Source: CAZCSK01 sp964501265 (lineage in GTDB: Bacteria > Actinomycetota > CADDZG01 > JAHWKV01). Taken from it: a DNA stretch of 10,109 nucleotides. The notes under the pieces were generated by a model. That model saw nothing but the letters and a program-made list of their open reading frames with translations. It searched no databases and was not told where the DNA came from. This document shows positions 1 through 5,439 of the stretch, one piece after another. The stretch's first letter is position 1. Each line of letters starts with the position of its first letter. A program made the translations under genes and the position numbers. The stretch lies in the NCBI GenBank assembly GCA_964501265.1, contig CAZCSK010000062.1:1-10109 (forward strand), given 5' to 3'.

Positions 1-1317
1 GGTCCGACTGTTTATCGCCACGCGCACATCGGTAACCTTCGGACCTACATAACGGCCGACGTACTTCGTCGCGTTCTGCAATTTGATGGATTCGAGATAC
101 GCCAAGCCTTGAACATTACCGACGTCGGACATATGACCGACGACTCGGGCGAGTCCGGCGAAGACAAGATGCTCCTTGCCGTTGCCGATGAAGGACTCTC
201 GCCCGCCGAGATAGCCGACAAATACACGCAATTTTTTATGGAGCACAGTGCGGCGTTGAATATCCTTCCGGCATCGATCTATCCGAAGGCGAGCGACCAC
301 ATCGAAGAGATGCTTGCCATCATCGTCAAGTTGATTGAGATCGGACACGCTTACGAGGTCGATGGAACCGTCTATTTCGATGTGGACTCCTTCCCGGCCT
401 ACGGTCGGCTGTCGCAGAACACGCGTGAGCACTTGCGTCAGGGAGCGCGAACAGCAACGGTCGACCCTGCAAAGCGAAATTCATACGACTTCACACTGTG
501 GCGCACTGCGGGTGCGGCCCGCCTCATGAAATGGACCAGCCCCTGGGGCGAGGGATACCCCGGCTGGCACATCGAGTGCTCGGCGATGAGTTTGAAACAT
601 CTGGGAGAGCGCTTTGACATTCACACCGGGGGGTCGGACAACATCTTTCCTCATCACGAAGATGAGATCGCGCAATCCGAGAGCTTCCTAGGCCACGAGG
701 TCGTCGGTTATTGGTTGCACGGTCATCATCTTCTGTCCGATGGCCACAAGATGGCGAAGTCAGCGAAAAACTACTACGTACTCGATGACATTTTGGAGCA
801 CGGTCTGGAGCCGCTTGCATTTAGGTACCTCGTTATGCAGGCGCGATACCGATCGCAGATGAATTTCACTTGGCCCGCACTGGAGGCGGCGCAGCGCGGC
901 CTGCAACGGATGCGCCGAAAGGCGCAGGAGTGGGGGCCGGCGAGTTCCATCGAATCCGAGGACGCGCTTTCAATCGACGAAGAGTTTCGACGCGCGATGT
1001 TGACCGATCTAGACACACCCGCGGCCTTGAAGGTGGTATCGAAACTCGAGTCTAGGGGCCTTCAGCCTGGCGAATCCGCGGGCTTGATCGCCTCATGGGA
1101 TCGGATCCTTGGGCTCGGCCTTCTTCTTCAGGCACCCGCACCCGACCTTCCGGCCGGTGCGGCGAATCTCATCGATCAGCGCGAGCGTGCCCGCGCGGCG
1201 AAGGACTTTTTGTCAGCAGACCGTTTGCGCGTCGAGCTTGGCGCCGTGGGGGTTCGTGTTGCCGACACGCCGGAAGGCCAGACGTGGACGGTGGACCAGC
1301 CCAAGGCAGCCCGCTAA
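1..1317 (+). CDS. cysS: Cysteinyl-tRNA synthetase (N-terminus cut by window edge)
   Basis: Class I aminoacyl-tRNA synthetase that charges tRNA-Cys in the cytoplasm. The frame is open from base 1 and reads GPTVYRHAHIGN, so the window begins immediately after the zinc-binding Cys of the conserved CGxTVY start; about 25-30 residues are missing. In the 438 visible residues I see the HIGN signature (residues 9-12) and the zinc ligands Cys193 (HIECSAM), His218 and Glu222 (PHHEDE). KMAKS, a KMSKS variant, lies at about 250-254. A DALR-like helical domain and a C-terminal anticodon-binding tail (DRLRVELGAVGVRV) follow, ending at TAA 1315-1317. Projected full length is about 465 aa, normal for CysS. 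The mycothiol ligase MshC is the main paralogue, but MshC is shorter and has HLGH-type signatures, so CysS is preferred. It converges with the minus-strand DUF6788 gene; no clear intrinsic terminator follows the stop. Confidence 0.96.
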   Translation, partial: GPTVYRHAHIGNLRTYITADVLRRVLQFDGFEIRQALNITDVGHMTDDSGESGEDKMLLAVADEGLSPAEIADKYTQFFMEHSAALNILPASIYPKASDHIEEMLAIIVKLIEIGHAYEVDGTVYFDVDSFPAYGRLSQNTREHLRQGARTATVDPAKRNSYDFTLWRTAGAARLMKWTSPWGEGYPGWHIECSAMSLKHLGERFDIHTGGSDNIFPHHEDEIAQSESFLGHEVVGYWLHGHHLLSDGHKMAKSAKNYYVLDDILEHGLEPLAFRYLVMQARYRSQMNFTWPALEAAQRGLQRMRRKAQEWGPASSIESEDALSIDEEFRRAMLTDLDTPAALKVVSKLESRGLQPGESAGLIASWDRILGLGLLLQAPAPDLPAGAANLIDQRERARAAKDFLSADRLRVELGAVGVRVADTPEGQTWTVDQPKAAR

Positions 1318-1413
1318 GACAAGCATGTCGGTGCCACAGTCCCGCGTTCTGGAGCGCGTAGGCGAAGGCTTCGTCGAGCGACATCGCGCGCCGAGGGCGC
1401 CACGCTCCGTTGA

Positions 1414-1713
1414 TCAAGACTTTGGCTTGGCCCCGGCGGGCAATTCCCGGCCGATGTATCGGGAGCGCACCCGGCCCCCTTCGCGCCAGTAGGCGTACCA
1501 GTAGGGTCCGTGAGGGCACTTCGTGCAGCCCGGGCGCCCACAACTGATTTTCTCCAGCCGGTAGCCGACTTTGCCAACCTTCGCCCCGGGGTCAGGGTCG
1601 TCAGGCGGATCTCCTTGCTGAACAAGCAGGCCCTTAACCAAAATGCCGAGACGCCGAAGGTCGTATTGATCGAGCGAGCGGATTTGCCGTATTAGATCCC
1701 GGTCGAGCGCCAT
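1414..1713 (-). CDS. DUF6788-type small putative zinc-ribbon protein
   Basis: A 99-aa protein starting at ATG 1713-1711 and ending at TGA. The N-terminal half (1-35) is charged and probably helical. The C-terminal half carries a Cys/His cluster, C58-x4-C63-x2-C66-x-H68, within SCGRPGCTKCPHGPYWYAYW, followed by REGGRVRSRYIGRE. This CGxPxCxC..HGPYWY..YW.EGG..R..YIG pattern is what I recognise as the DUF6788 family: short proteins of unknown function, often scattered and near mobile DNA. Metal binding is inferred from the Cys/His spacing only. The start has a modest purine-rich stretch (AAGGGTAAG) about 7 nt upstream, and a GTCTTAGGTAACA motif lies about 20 nt upstream. It is 35 bp downstream of the DUF3499 gene on the same strand, so the two may be co-transcribed. 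Function unknown. Confidence 0.75.
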   Translation of the reverse strand: MALDRDLIRQIRSLDQYDLRRLGILVKGLLVQQGDPPDDPDPGAKVGKVGYRLEKISCGRPGCTKCPHGPYWYAYWREGGRVRSRYIGRELPAGAKPKS

Positions 1714-1732
1714 GTTGCAATCTTACCCTTGG

Positions 1733-1749
1733 TGTTACCTAAGACGCTT
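1733..1749. repeat. 17-bp direct repeat, copy 1
   Basis: TGTTACCTAAGACGCTT occurs here, in the gap between the two minus-strand genes, just touching the DUF3499 stop codon. The copy at 2211-2227 differs at one base. On the minus strand it reads AAGCGTCTTAGGTAACA, about 20 nt before the DUF6788 start. It could be a regulatory site or an insertion-element end; the sequence does not decide. Confidence 0.6.
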
Positions 1750-2138
1750 CAGGCCTCCGGGATGGTCGCCTGGAAAGGAACGAGGATTTCAGGCTGTACC
1801 TCGGAAACCGGGTCAGGCTGGCTCGGGTAGGCGGGGATCGCAGGTAGTCCAGCAGGGGACTTCAACTCTCCCGATGCGCCCTCTCCAACCTCTGGCTCGG
1901 CGTAAATGACCGGCTCGGGCGTCGCACGCCGGTCCTCCCATCCCCAGCCTTTGGGCGGCGAACAGCGCTCGGCGTGCACCGAGCAAAGGTCGTAGGTGGC
2001 AGGGTCGTGCCGAGGACGGAGGTCCTCCAGCCACGCGCGGCTGTTCTGGTAATCGAAGCTCAACGTCGCGACAGCCGGCCAGCCGCACCCTGCTCGTGAG
2101 CATGTCCGAAAGCCCGGGCCAGCAAAAACTTCTCCCAT
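1749..2138 (-). CDS. DUF3499-type putative zinc-binding protein
   Basis: A 129-aa protein. Residues 11-70 match the DUF3499 pattern as I know it: RTCSRAGCGWPAVATLSFDY, then ATYDLCSVHAERCSPPKGW. Cys13 and Cys18 pair with Cys52 and His55 (C-x4-C ... C-x2-H), suggesting a small treble-clef or ribbon metal site; this is inferred from spacing. The C-terminal 60 residues are Pro/Glu-rich and low complexity (EPVIYAEPEVGEGASGELK), a likely disordered tail. DUF3499 proteins are of unknown function and, to my knowledge, essentially actinobacterial, commonly beside a small metallopeptidase gene. Here such a gene lies 7 kb away at 9247. The ATG at 2138-2136 has only a weak AAGG upstream; a start nearer the CSRAGC motif is conceivable because family members often begin only a few residues before it. 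Confidence 0.85.
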   Translation of the reverse strand: MGEVFAGPGFRTCSRAGCGWPAVATLSFDYQNSRAWLEDLRPRHDPATYDLCSVHAERCSPPKGWGWEDRRATPEPVIYAEPEVGEGASGELKSPAGLPAIPAYPSQPDPVSEVQPEILVPFQATIPEA

Positions 2139-2210
2139 GGCCTTGAAGATAAGTTACCTGGGTGTGGTTTTCAAGGAATGCCCGGCCTTATTCGTCTTAC
2201 GCAGCGCAGT

Positions 2211-2227
2211 TGTTACCTAAGACACTT
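2211..2227. repeat. 17-bp direct repeat, copy 2
   Basis: TGTTACCTAAGACACTT matches the copy at 1733-1749 at 16 of 17 positions, in the same orientation. The pair brackets the DUF3499 gene. On the minus strand this copy ends about 73 nt before the DUF3499 ATG. A shorter GTTACCT also occurs at 2153-2159. Confidence 0.6.
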
Positions 2228-2286
2228 TTGTAGTTCCCGCCTGTGAGCCGCAGAAACACAGCCATGTCGTTTTGTTCCGAGAAGAC

Positions 2287-2309
2287 AAAAAGACGCCCAA
2301 ATGGGCGCC
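2287..2309 (-). terminator. Intrinsic terminator on minus strand
   Basis: Read on the minus strand, GGCGCCC pairs with GGGCGTC (7 bp, one G-U) across an ATTT tetraloop and is followed directly by TTTTTG. That is the classical Rho-independent layout. No minus-strand gene lies upstream of it before the FAH gene, so it must end either a short transcript containing the stem-loop at 2319-2363 or an attenuated leader of the DUF3499 gene, whose start is about 150 nt further on. Confidence 0.6.
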
Positions 2310-2318
2310 TAAGAAAGT

Positions 2319-2363
2319 GTTCCGCAGTAGCTTTCGGGTTGCCCCTACTCACTTCTGCGGAAC
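2319..2363 (-). ncRNA. Candidate structured RNA / leader stem-loop
   Basis: GTTCCGCAG (2319-2327) and CTGCGGAAC (2355-2363) form a perfect 9-bp inverted repeat. Inside it GTAG (2327-2330) can pair with CTAC (2345-2348), competing for G2327, and GGG/CCC closes a small apical loop that on the minus strand reads GGGGCAACCC (a GCAA loop). A one-sided bulge GAAGTGA and an internal GAAAG separate the stems. On the minus strand the element is followed nine bases later by an intrinsic terminator, the layout of a small RNA or an attenuating leader. I do not recognise it as a known riboswitch class. The strand is inferred from the terminator. Confidence 0.35.
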
Positions 2364-2447
2364 CCTTTAATCGTACATCAGGCCCTCCACTAGAAGCAAG
2401 AAAAATCTGCCAGAGTGGGAAAATTTCTCATCAACCTGACCTGCTCA

Positions 2448-2478
2448 GGGGGCGCGCGTCTCAATTTCTGCCAGGCCC
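2448..2478. repeat. 31-bp direct repeat, copy 1
   Basis: Begins GGGGGCGCG and ends TCTCAATTTCTGCCAGGCCC. The copy at 2488-2518 has the same ends and differs only in the two or three bases around the GCG/TCT junction. Spacing between copies is 40 bp. A degenerate inverted relative lies at 2541-2567. Confidence 0.8.
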
Positions 2479-2487
2479 CTAACTTTC

Positions 2488-2518
2488 GGGGGCGCGTCTC
2501 TCAATTTCTGCCAGGCCC
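2488..2518. repeat. 31-bp direct repeat, copy 2
   Basis: Second copy of the GGGGGCGCG...TCTCAATTTCTGCCAGGCCC unit, nine bases after the first ends. Two copies with a single short spacer do not make a CRISPR array. Confidence 0.8.
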
Positions 2519-2540
2519 AGGCTCATGTTGGTTCAAAATT

Positions 2541-2567
2541 GGTAAATTCTGAGACACGCGTCCCCCC
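2541..2567. repeat. Degenerate inverted copy of the 31-bp repeat
   Basis: Its reverse complement starts GGGGGGACGCGTGTCTCAGA and continues ATTTACC, which aligns with GGGGGCGCG..GTCTCA..ATTTCTGCC of the direct repeats with small insertions. With the direct copies it gives an inverted pair some 80-120 bp across, as in a tiny non-autonomous element or the leftover ends of an insertion sequence. Confidence 0.4.
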
Positions 2568-2587
2568 GCGGCGCGGCCCTCGGGGGG
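2562..2587 (+). promoter_or_regulatory. G/C hairpin just upstream of FAH start region
   Basis: CCCCCCG (2562-2568) and CGGGGGG (2581-2587) form a perfect 7-bp, all-G/C stem around a 12-nt loop. It ends one base before the upstream candidate ATG (2589), so ribosome loading there would be blocked while it is folded. There is no T-tract after it, so it does not look like an intrinsic terminator. Confidence 0.4.
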
Positions 2588-2593
2588 TATGCG

Positions 2594-2610
2594 GCATGAT
2601 GGGATCATGC
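2594..2610. promoter_or_regulatory. Perfect 7-bp dyad over the FAH start codon
   Basis: GCATGAT-GGG-ATCATGC is a perfect inverted repeat with a 3-base centre. The right arm contains the preferred FAH ATG (2607-2609). It could act as an RNA hairpin hiding the start, or as an operator; chance cannot be excluded. Confidence 0.35.
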
Positions 2611-3602
2611 GACTCGTCACTTTCGAGACCACCACTGAGCGCGGCCCCGTTTTGCGGTTGGGTGCCCTCGCCCCGGTTGGTGGGGTGGAGACGGTAGTTG
2701 ATCTTCAGCTGGCTTGCTTGGCACATCTCACGGCCTCCAGAGGGTCGACGGAGGCATCTCGGATAGCCGAGACCAACGTGCCCTCCGTGATGGAGAGATT
2801 TATCGCCGGAGGGGCGGAGAGCCTGGCCGCGGCGGCATCTGCCCTCGATTTCGCTCGAGAGATGACGCCCGATCAAACCGCAGGGCCGGCCGGCAGGACC
2901 ATTGCTCATTCACCGGGCGCCGTGCGCTTGCTCCCGCCACTTGCCCCCAATTCGCTGCGTGACTTCGTTGCTTTTGAGGACCACGCTCGCGCCGGAGCCA
3001 CCAGGCGCGGGGAGGATCTTCAGCCCACTTGGTTCGAGCGACCCATCTACTACAAGGGCAACCACCGCAGTTTGCTCGGTCCTGGCGAGCCCCTCCGCCG
3101 GCCCGCATTCACCAAAGAACTCGATTTCGAATTGGAAGTCGCTTGCATTGTGGCGGCAGACATCATCGACGCCTCCGATGAAGCCGCTGCGGCGGCGATC
3201 TTCGGCTACACGATCATGAACGACTGGAGTGCACGTGATATCCAGCGCGCCGAAATGGCCTCGCGCCTCGGCCCCGCAAAGTCGAAGGACTTTGCAACGT
3301 CGATCGGCCCGTGCATCCTGACCGCCGACGAAGCTGGCCCCAACCCTGCGTTCAAAATGACGGCCCGTGTCAACGACAAAGTCTTATGTGAAGCGAACCT
3401 CGCAAAAGCTCACTGGACTTTCCCCAAGATGATCTCATTCGTCTCGCAGGGCGAACTCGTTCACGCAACCGACCTCTACGGGTCAGGGACGCCCTTTGGC
3501 GGATGCATGCTGGACCATGACGGCCCATACCTGGAGCCGGGCGATGTGGTTGAGCTCGAAGTCGAGGGTCTTGGCGTATTGCGAAGCGAAGTTGTTGCGT
3601 GA
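2607..3602 (+). CDS. fahA: Fumarylacetoacetate hydrolase
   Basis: Probably the last enzyme of tyrosine/homogentisate breakdown, cleaving fumarylacetoacetate to fumarate and acetoacetate in the cytoplasm. From ATG 2607 the product is 331 aa and begins MRLVTFE, the usual start of this ~330-aa group; ATG 2589 would add six residues but abuts a G/C hairpin. The N-terminal domain covers about 1-110 and the catalytic FAH fold about 115-331. By comparison with mouse FAH the metal ligands are Asp119, Glu175 and Glu177 (DFELEVA) and Asp206 (NDWSARDIQ). His126 matches the catalytic His and Lys227 the active-site Lys. All are present, so it should be active. The superfamily also contains other C-C hydrolases and decarboxylases; the nearby hmgA supports FAH. 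Its TGA overlaps the GTG of the next gene. Confidence 0.88.
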   Translation: MRLVTFETTTERGPVLRLGALAPVGGVETVVDLQLACLAHLTASRGSTEASRIAETNVPSVMERFIAGGAESLAAAASALDFAREMTPDQTAGPAGRTIAHSPGAVRLLPPLAPNSLRDFVAFEDHARAGATRRGEDLQPTWFERPIYYKGNHRSLLGPGEPLRRPAFTKELDFELEVACIVAADIIDASDEAAAAAIFGYTIMNDWSARDIQRAEMASRLGPAKSKDFATSIGPCILTADEAGPNPAFKMTARVNDKVLCEANLAKAHWTFPKMISFVSQGELVHATDLYGSGTPFGGCMLDHDGPYLEPGDVVELEVEGLGVLRSEVVA

Positions 3603-4216
3603 AACGCCTGACAAAAGTGGCGTTAGCGTTCCTGATGACAGGTCTGTTTCTATTCGACGCGTCGCCTGGCTGGGCGTGCTCGTGGGTCCCTTCAACAAAG
3701 CACGAGCAAGCAGGTCGAGCCGACATTGTCTTCACAGGCAAGGTCTTGGAAGTTCGCGGCCGCATTGGCTTCAATGAGAGGACGGCGCAGACGCTGCTTA
3801 TCGAGACCACTTTCCCGCGGTTTGGGGAGGCCGTATTTCAGGTAGAGACCGCCCTTAAGGGGTATCCACGGCGACGACAGGTCGTTGCCGGTTTCGGCCT
3901 TGGGGCCTCTTGCGGGGTCGAATTCCAATCCGGAAGGACCTATACGGTTTTTGCACGAAGTTGGAACGGTTACCTGGAAACGTCCGCTTCTTCCGGAACA
4001 GTCGAGGGCCAGATCGATGCAACGGATTACGGACTTCCGCCAGAGCAAGCGAGCGCATTCCTTTTGCCCCATGTCGTTCCCGGCGTTGGCGATAATCAGC
4101 CCAGCGGCAAATCGAGGTGGATCTTGCTGGCGCTCGTGGTCATCTCAGCCATAACCGTTGTCGTTTTGATCCGCTATTTGATAAGGGCCGGACGCAGGTT
4201 GCCCTTCTTCAGATAA
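3599..4216 (+). CDS. Secreted, membrane-anchored TIMP/NTR-like protein
   Basis: A 205-aa extracytoplasmic protein of unknown role. It starts with GTG overlapping the FAH stop (GTGA), so it is translationally coupled to FAH. Residues 1-26 are a signal peptide (KR, hydrophobic core LALAFLMTGLFLF type, ending GWA) and Cys27 would be the first mature residue. The mature part resembles the bacterial tissue-inhibitor-of-metalloproteinase/netrin-like fold: ACSWVPS, ADIVFTGKVLEV, FQVETALKG, GASCGVEFQSGRTYTVFA. Residues 174-195 form one membrane helix followed by a basic tail (RAGRRLPFFR), so the domain would face outside. Most relatives I know start CSC and have a second downstream Cys in a TSLCSGT-like motif; here these are CSW and TSASSGT, leaving only Cys27 and Cys105. 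An alternative is a lipoprotein, but there is no lipobox (the residues before Cys27 are PGWA). The 3' end overlaps hmgA by 8 bp, tail to tail. Confidence 0.7.
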   Translation: MKRLTKVALAFLMTGLFLFDASPGWACSWVPSTKHEQAGRADIVFTGKVLEVRGRIGFNERTAQTLLIETTFPRFGEAVFQVETALKGYPRRRQVVAGFGLGASCGVEFQSGRTYTVFARSWNGYLETSASSGTVEGQIDATDYGLPPEQASAFLLPHVVPGVGDNQPSGKSRWILLALVVISAITVVVLIRYLIRAGRRLPFFR

Positions 4217-5318
4217 GTCCCATGCCTCTGGCCCAGGAGTAGTCGTAGGACTCGTCGCGCACGGCCATCGCTTCGGGCGTCAACTCCAGCGGCTCCTCTG
4301 CCTCGACCATGATTGCGACCTCGTCGGTGCGCGTCTTGGACTTGGATGCGTCGATCGCCGCCGGCTGGGGGCCGTGGTGAATCCCCTGCGGATGTAGTGT
4401 CAGTTTGCCCGTTCCGATCCCCGGCCTGCTGAAGAACTCGCCCGAGTGATAAAAAAGCACCTCGTCGTTGTCGATGTTTGCGTGGTAGAAGGGTACGCGC
4501 AGCACTTCGGGGTCCTCTTCCAGTGGGCGCGGCGCGAACGTGCAGACGGCGAAACCGTCGTTGGCCCATGTGGCGTGCGCCGACGGTGGCATGTGGTAGC
4601 GCGGCGACATCACCGGCCGGTAGTCCCGCACGTTTAATCGCATCGGGCAAAGATCCCCCTGCCACCCAACGACATCGAGCGGATGCCACTTGAAGAAAAG
4701 TGAAGTGTAAATATCGTCTCGCTTGACACGCACCTCGTAATCGCCGGCCTCATCGTAGGGGCGCGGCTCCGGCGTGACCAAAACACCAGGGTCGAACTGC
4801 GCGTGCTTTCCCATCAGGCCCCGATCGGGAATCGAAAACTCGCCGGATCCTTCGATGATAAAGAAGAAATTGTCATCGGTGCTCGGGACCATGCGATGCG
4901 TTGTGCCCTTCGGAACGATGAGGTAGTCCCCCGCTTCGAAATCGAGCGGCCCATAATCCGTTTCCATCACTCCAGTGCCCCGGTGCACGAAATAGCAAGC
5001 ATCGCCGTCGGCGTCGCGCAGAAAATACGGCATGGGCTCAGCACGACGCGACACATAGATTCGGCACTTGTCGTTGTGAAGAACCTTCAACCATGTTCCG
5101 GCGGCGTCCGTTAGGTCGGTGGGCTTCACAGTATTCAAGTCGAGCGCATGTGGACGCAGCGGGCCGTCGATGCGTACCCAGGCGGTCGGTGGGTGGGTGC
5201 GATACAGGTGCGAGGCGCGACCCGCGAAAGCCTCCCGCCCATGCTCGTCCTCGTAGAGACCCTCGGGGATCCCGACGTGCGCCTGCTTGGTGACTCGGCC
5301 CTTTGATTGCGGAAACAT
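4209..5318 (-). CDS. hmgA: Homogentisate 1,2-dioxygenase
   Basis: Non-haem Fe(II) enzyme opening the ring of homogentisate to maleylacetoacetate in tyrosine/phenylalanine breakdown. The 369-aa product has the cupin-like N-terminal part (KVLHNDKCRIYVSRR, YFVHRGTGVMETDYGPLDF, GDYLIVPKGTTHRM) and the C-terminal catalytic part. Comparison with human HGD (His335, Glu341, His371) points to iron ligands His279 and Glu286 in FYHANIDNDEVLF and His315 in GIHHGPQP. It is shorter than the ~430-440 aa proteobacterial and eukaryotic enzymes, like other actinobacterial forms I know. The start is secured by a strong AGGAGGG (5328-5322) a few bases before the ATG. It is convergent with, not co-transcribed with, FAH. 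No maleylacetoacetate isomerase is visible. The 5' region is shared with the divergent gene at 5440. Confidence 0.93.
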   Translation of the reverse strand: MFPQSKGRVTKQAHVGIPEGLYEDEHGREAFAGRASHLYRTHPPTAWVRIDGPLRPHALDLNTVKPTDLTDAAGTWLKVLHNDKCRIYVSRRAEPMPYFLRDADGDACYFVHRGTGVMETDYGPLDFEAGDYLIVPKGTTHRMVPSTDDNFFFIIEGSGEFSIPDRGLMGKHAQFDPGVLVTPEPRPYDEAGDYEVRVKRDDIYTSLFFKWHPLDVVGWQGDLCPMRLNVRDYRPVMSPRYHMPPSAHATWANDGFAVCTFAPRPLEEDPEVLRVPFYHANIDNDEVLFYHSGEFFSRPGIGTGKLTLHPQGIHHGPQPAAIDASKSKTRTDEVAIMVEAEEPLELTPEAMAVRDESYDYSWARGMGLI

Positions 5319-5321
5319 CGT

Positions 5322-5328
5322 CCCTCCT
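5322..5328 (-). promoter_or_regulatory. Strong Shine-Dalgarno of hmgA
   Basis: AGGAGGG on the minus strand, three bases before the hmgA ATG (within AAAGGAGGGACG-ATG). It is the best ribosome-binding site in the window and fixes the hmgA start at 5318. Confidence 0.75.
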
Positions 5329-5349
5329 TTTGGATTCCCATCATTTAAT

Positions 5350-5384
5350 CGCGCTGAGCGCGACTCAGTGATGAGAGATTCTCT
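5350..5384. promoter_or_regulatory. Dyads in the hmgA / 5440 divergent spacer
   Basis: The 121-bp spacer between the divergent starts contains CGCGC-TGA-GCGCG (5350-5362), CTGAG-CGCGA-CTCAG (5354-5368, overlapping the first) and AGAGA-T-TCTCT (5374-5384). Such clustered dyads fit operator sites for a repressor of one or both genes, or alternative hairpins in the hmgA leader. No regulator gene is adjacent. Confidence 0.3.
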
Positions 5385-5439
5385 TCAAACAGGGATGCTA
5401 CCGCCTCCAGCCTGGGCCCCGGCAGATAATGAGATCTAG

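Larger units (their letters stand above)
2139..2606. other. Gene-free, structure-rich intergenic region
   Basis: No convincing coding sequence on either strand over 468 bp between the DUF3499 start and the FAH start. It holds the second 17-bp direct repeat (2211-2227), a minus-strand terminator and stem-loop (2287-2363), two 31-bp direct repeats with a degenerate inverted copy (2448-2567) and two hairpins next to the FAH start (2562-2610); each is listed separately. Promoters for both flanking genes must lie here. I cannot point to a convincing -35/-10 pair. Confidence 0.7.

Noticed and set aside
1..1317. MshC (mycothiol cysteine ligase) instead of CysS
   Set aside because: The HIGN signature, the full-length C-terminal anticodon-binding tail and the ~465-aa projected size fit CysS better than the shorter MshC.
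1169..1543. 124-aa minus-strand open frame containing NGAWRPRRAMSLDEAFAYALQNAG
   Set aside because: The stretch reads rather protein-like just downstream of DUF6788, but the frame overlaps the DUF6788 gene and about 150 bp of cysS, and its second half is low-complexity Arg/Pro-rich. I take it as a shadow; a decayed fragment at 1330-1420 cannot be excluded.
2319..2363. tRNA gene or integron attC site
   Set aside because: There is no cloverleaf, T-loop GGTTCRA or CCA end, and the ends are not the GTTRRRY/RYYYAAC pair of attC sites.
2243..2482. 79-aa plus-strand open frame in the intergenic region
   Set aside because: It runs through the terminator, stem-loop and first 31-bp repeat, has no family resemblance and no ribosome-binding site.
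2448..2518. Possible minimal CRISPR array
   Set aside because: Only two repeat copies with a 9-bp interval, no spacer-length uniformity and no cas genes.
4174..4689. 171-aa minus-strand open frame overlapping hmgA
   Set aside because: It is the same strand but a different frame from hmgA, Arg/Gly/Ala-rich with no domain; hmgA explains the DNA.
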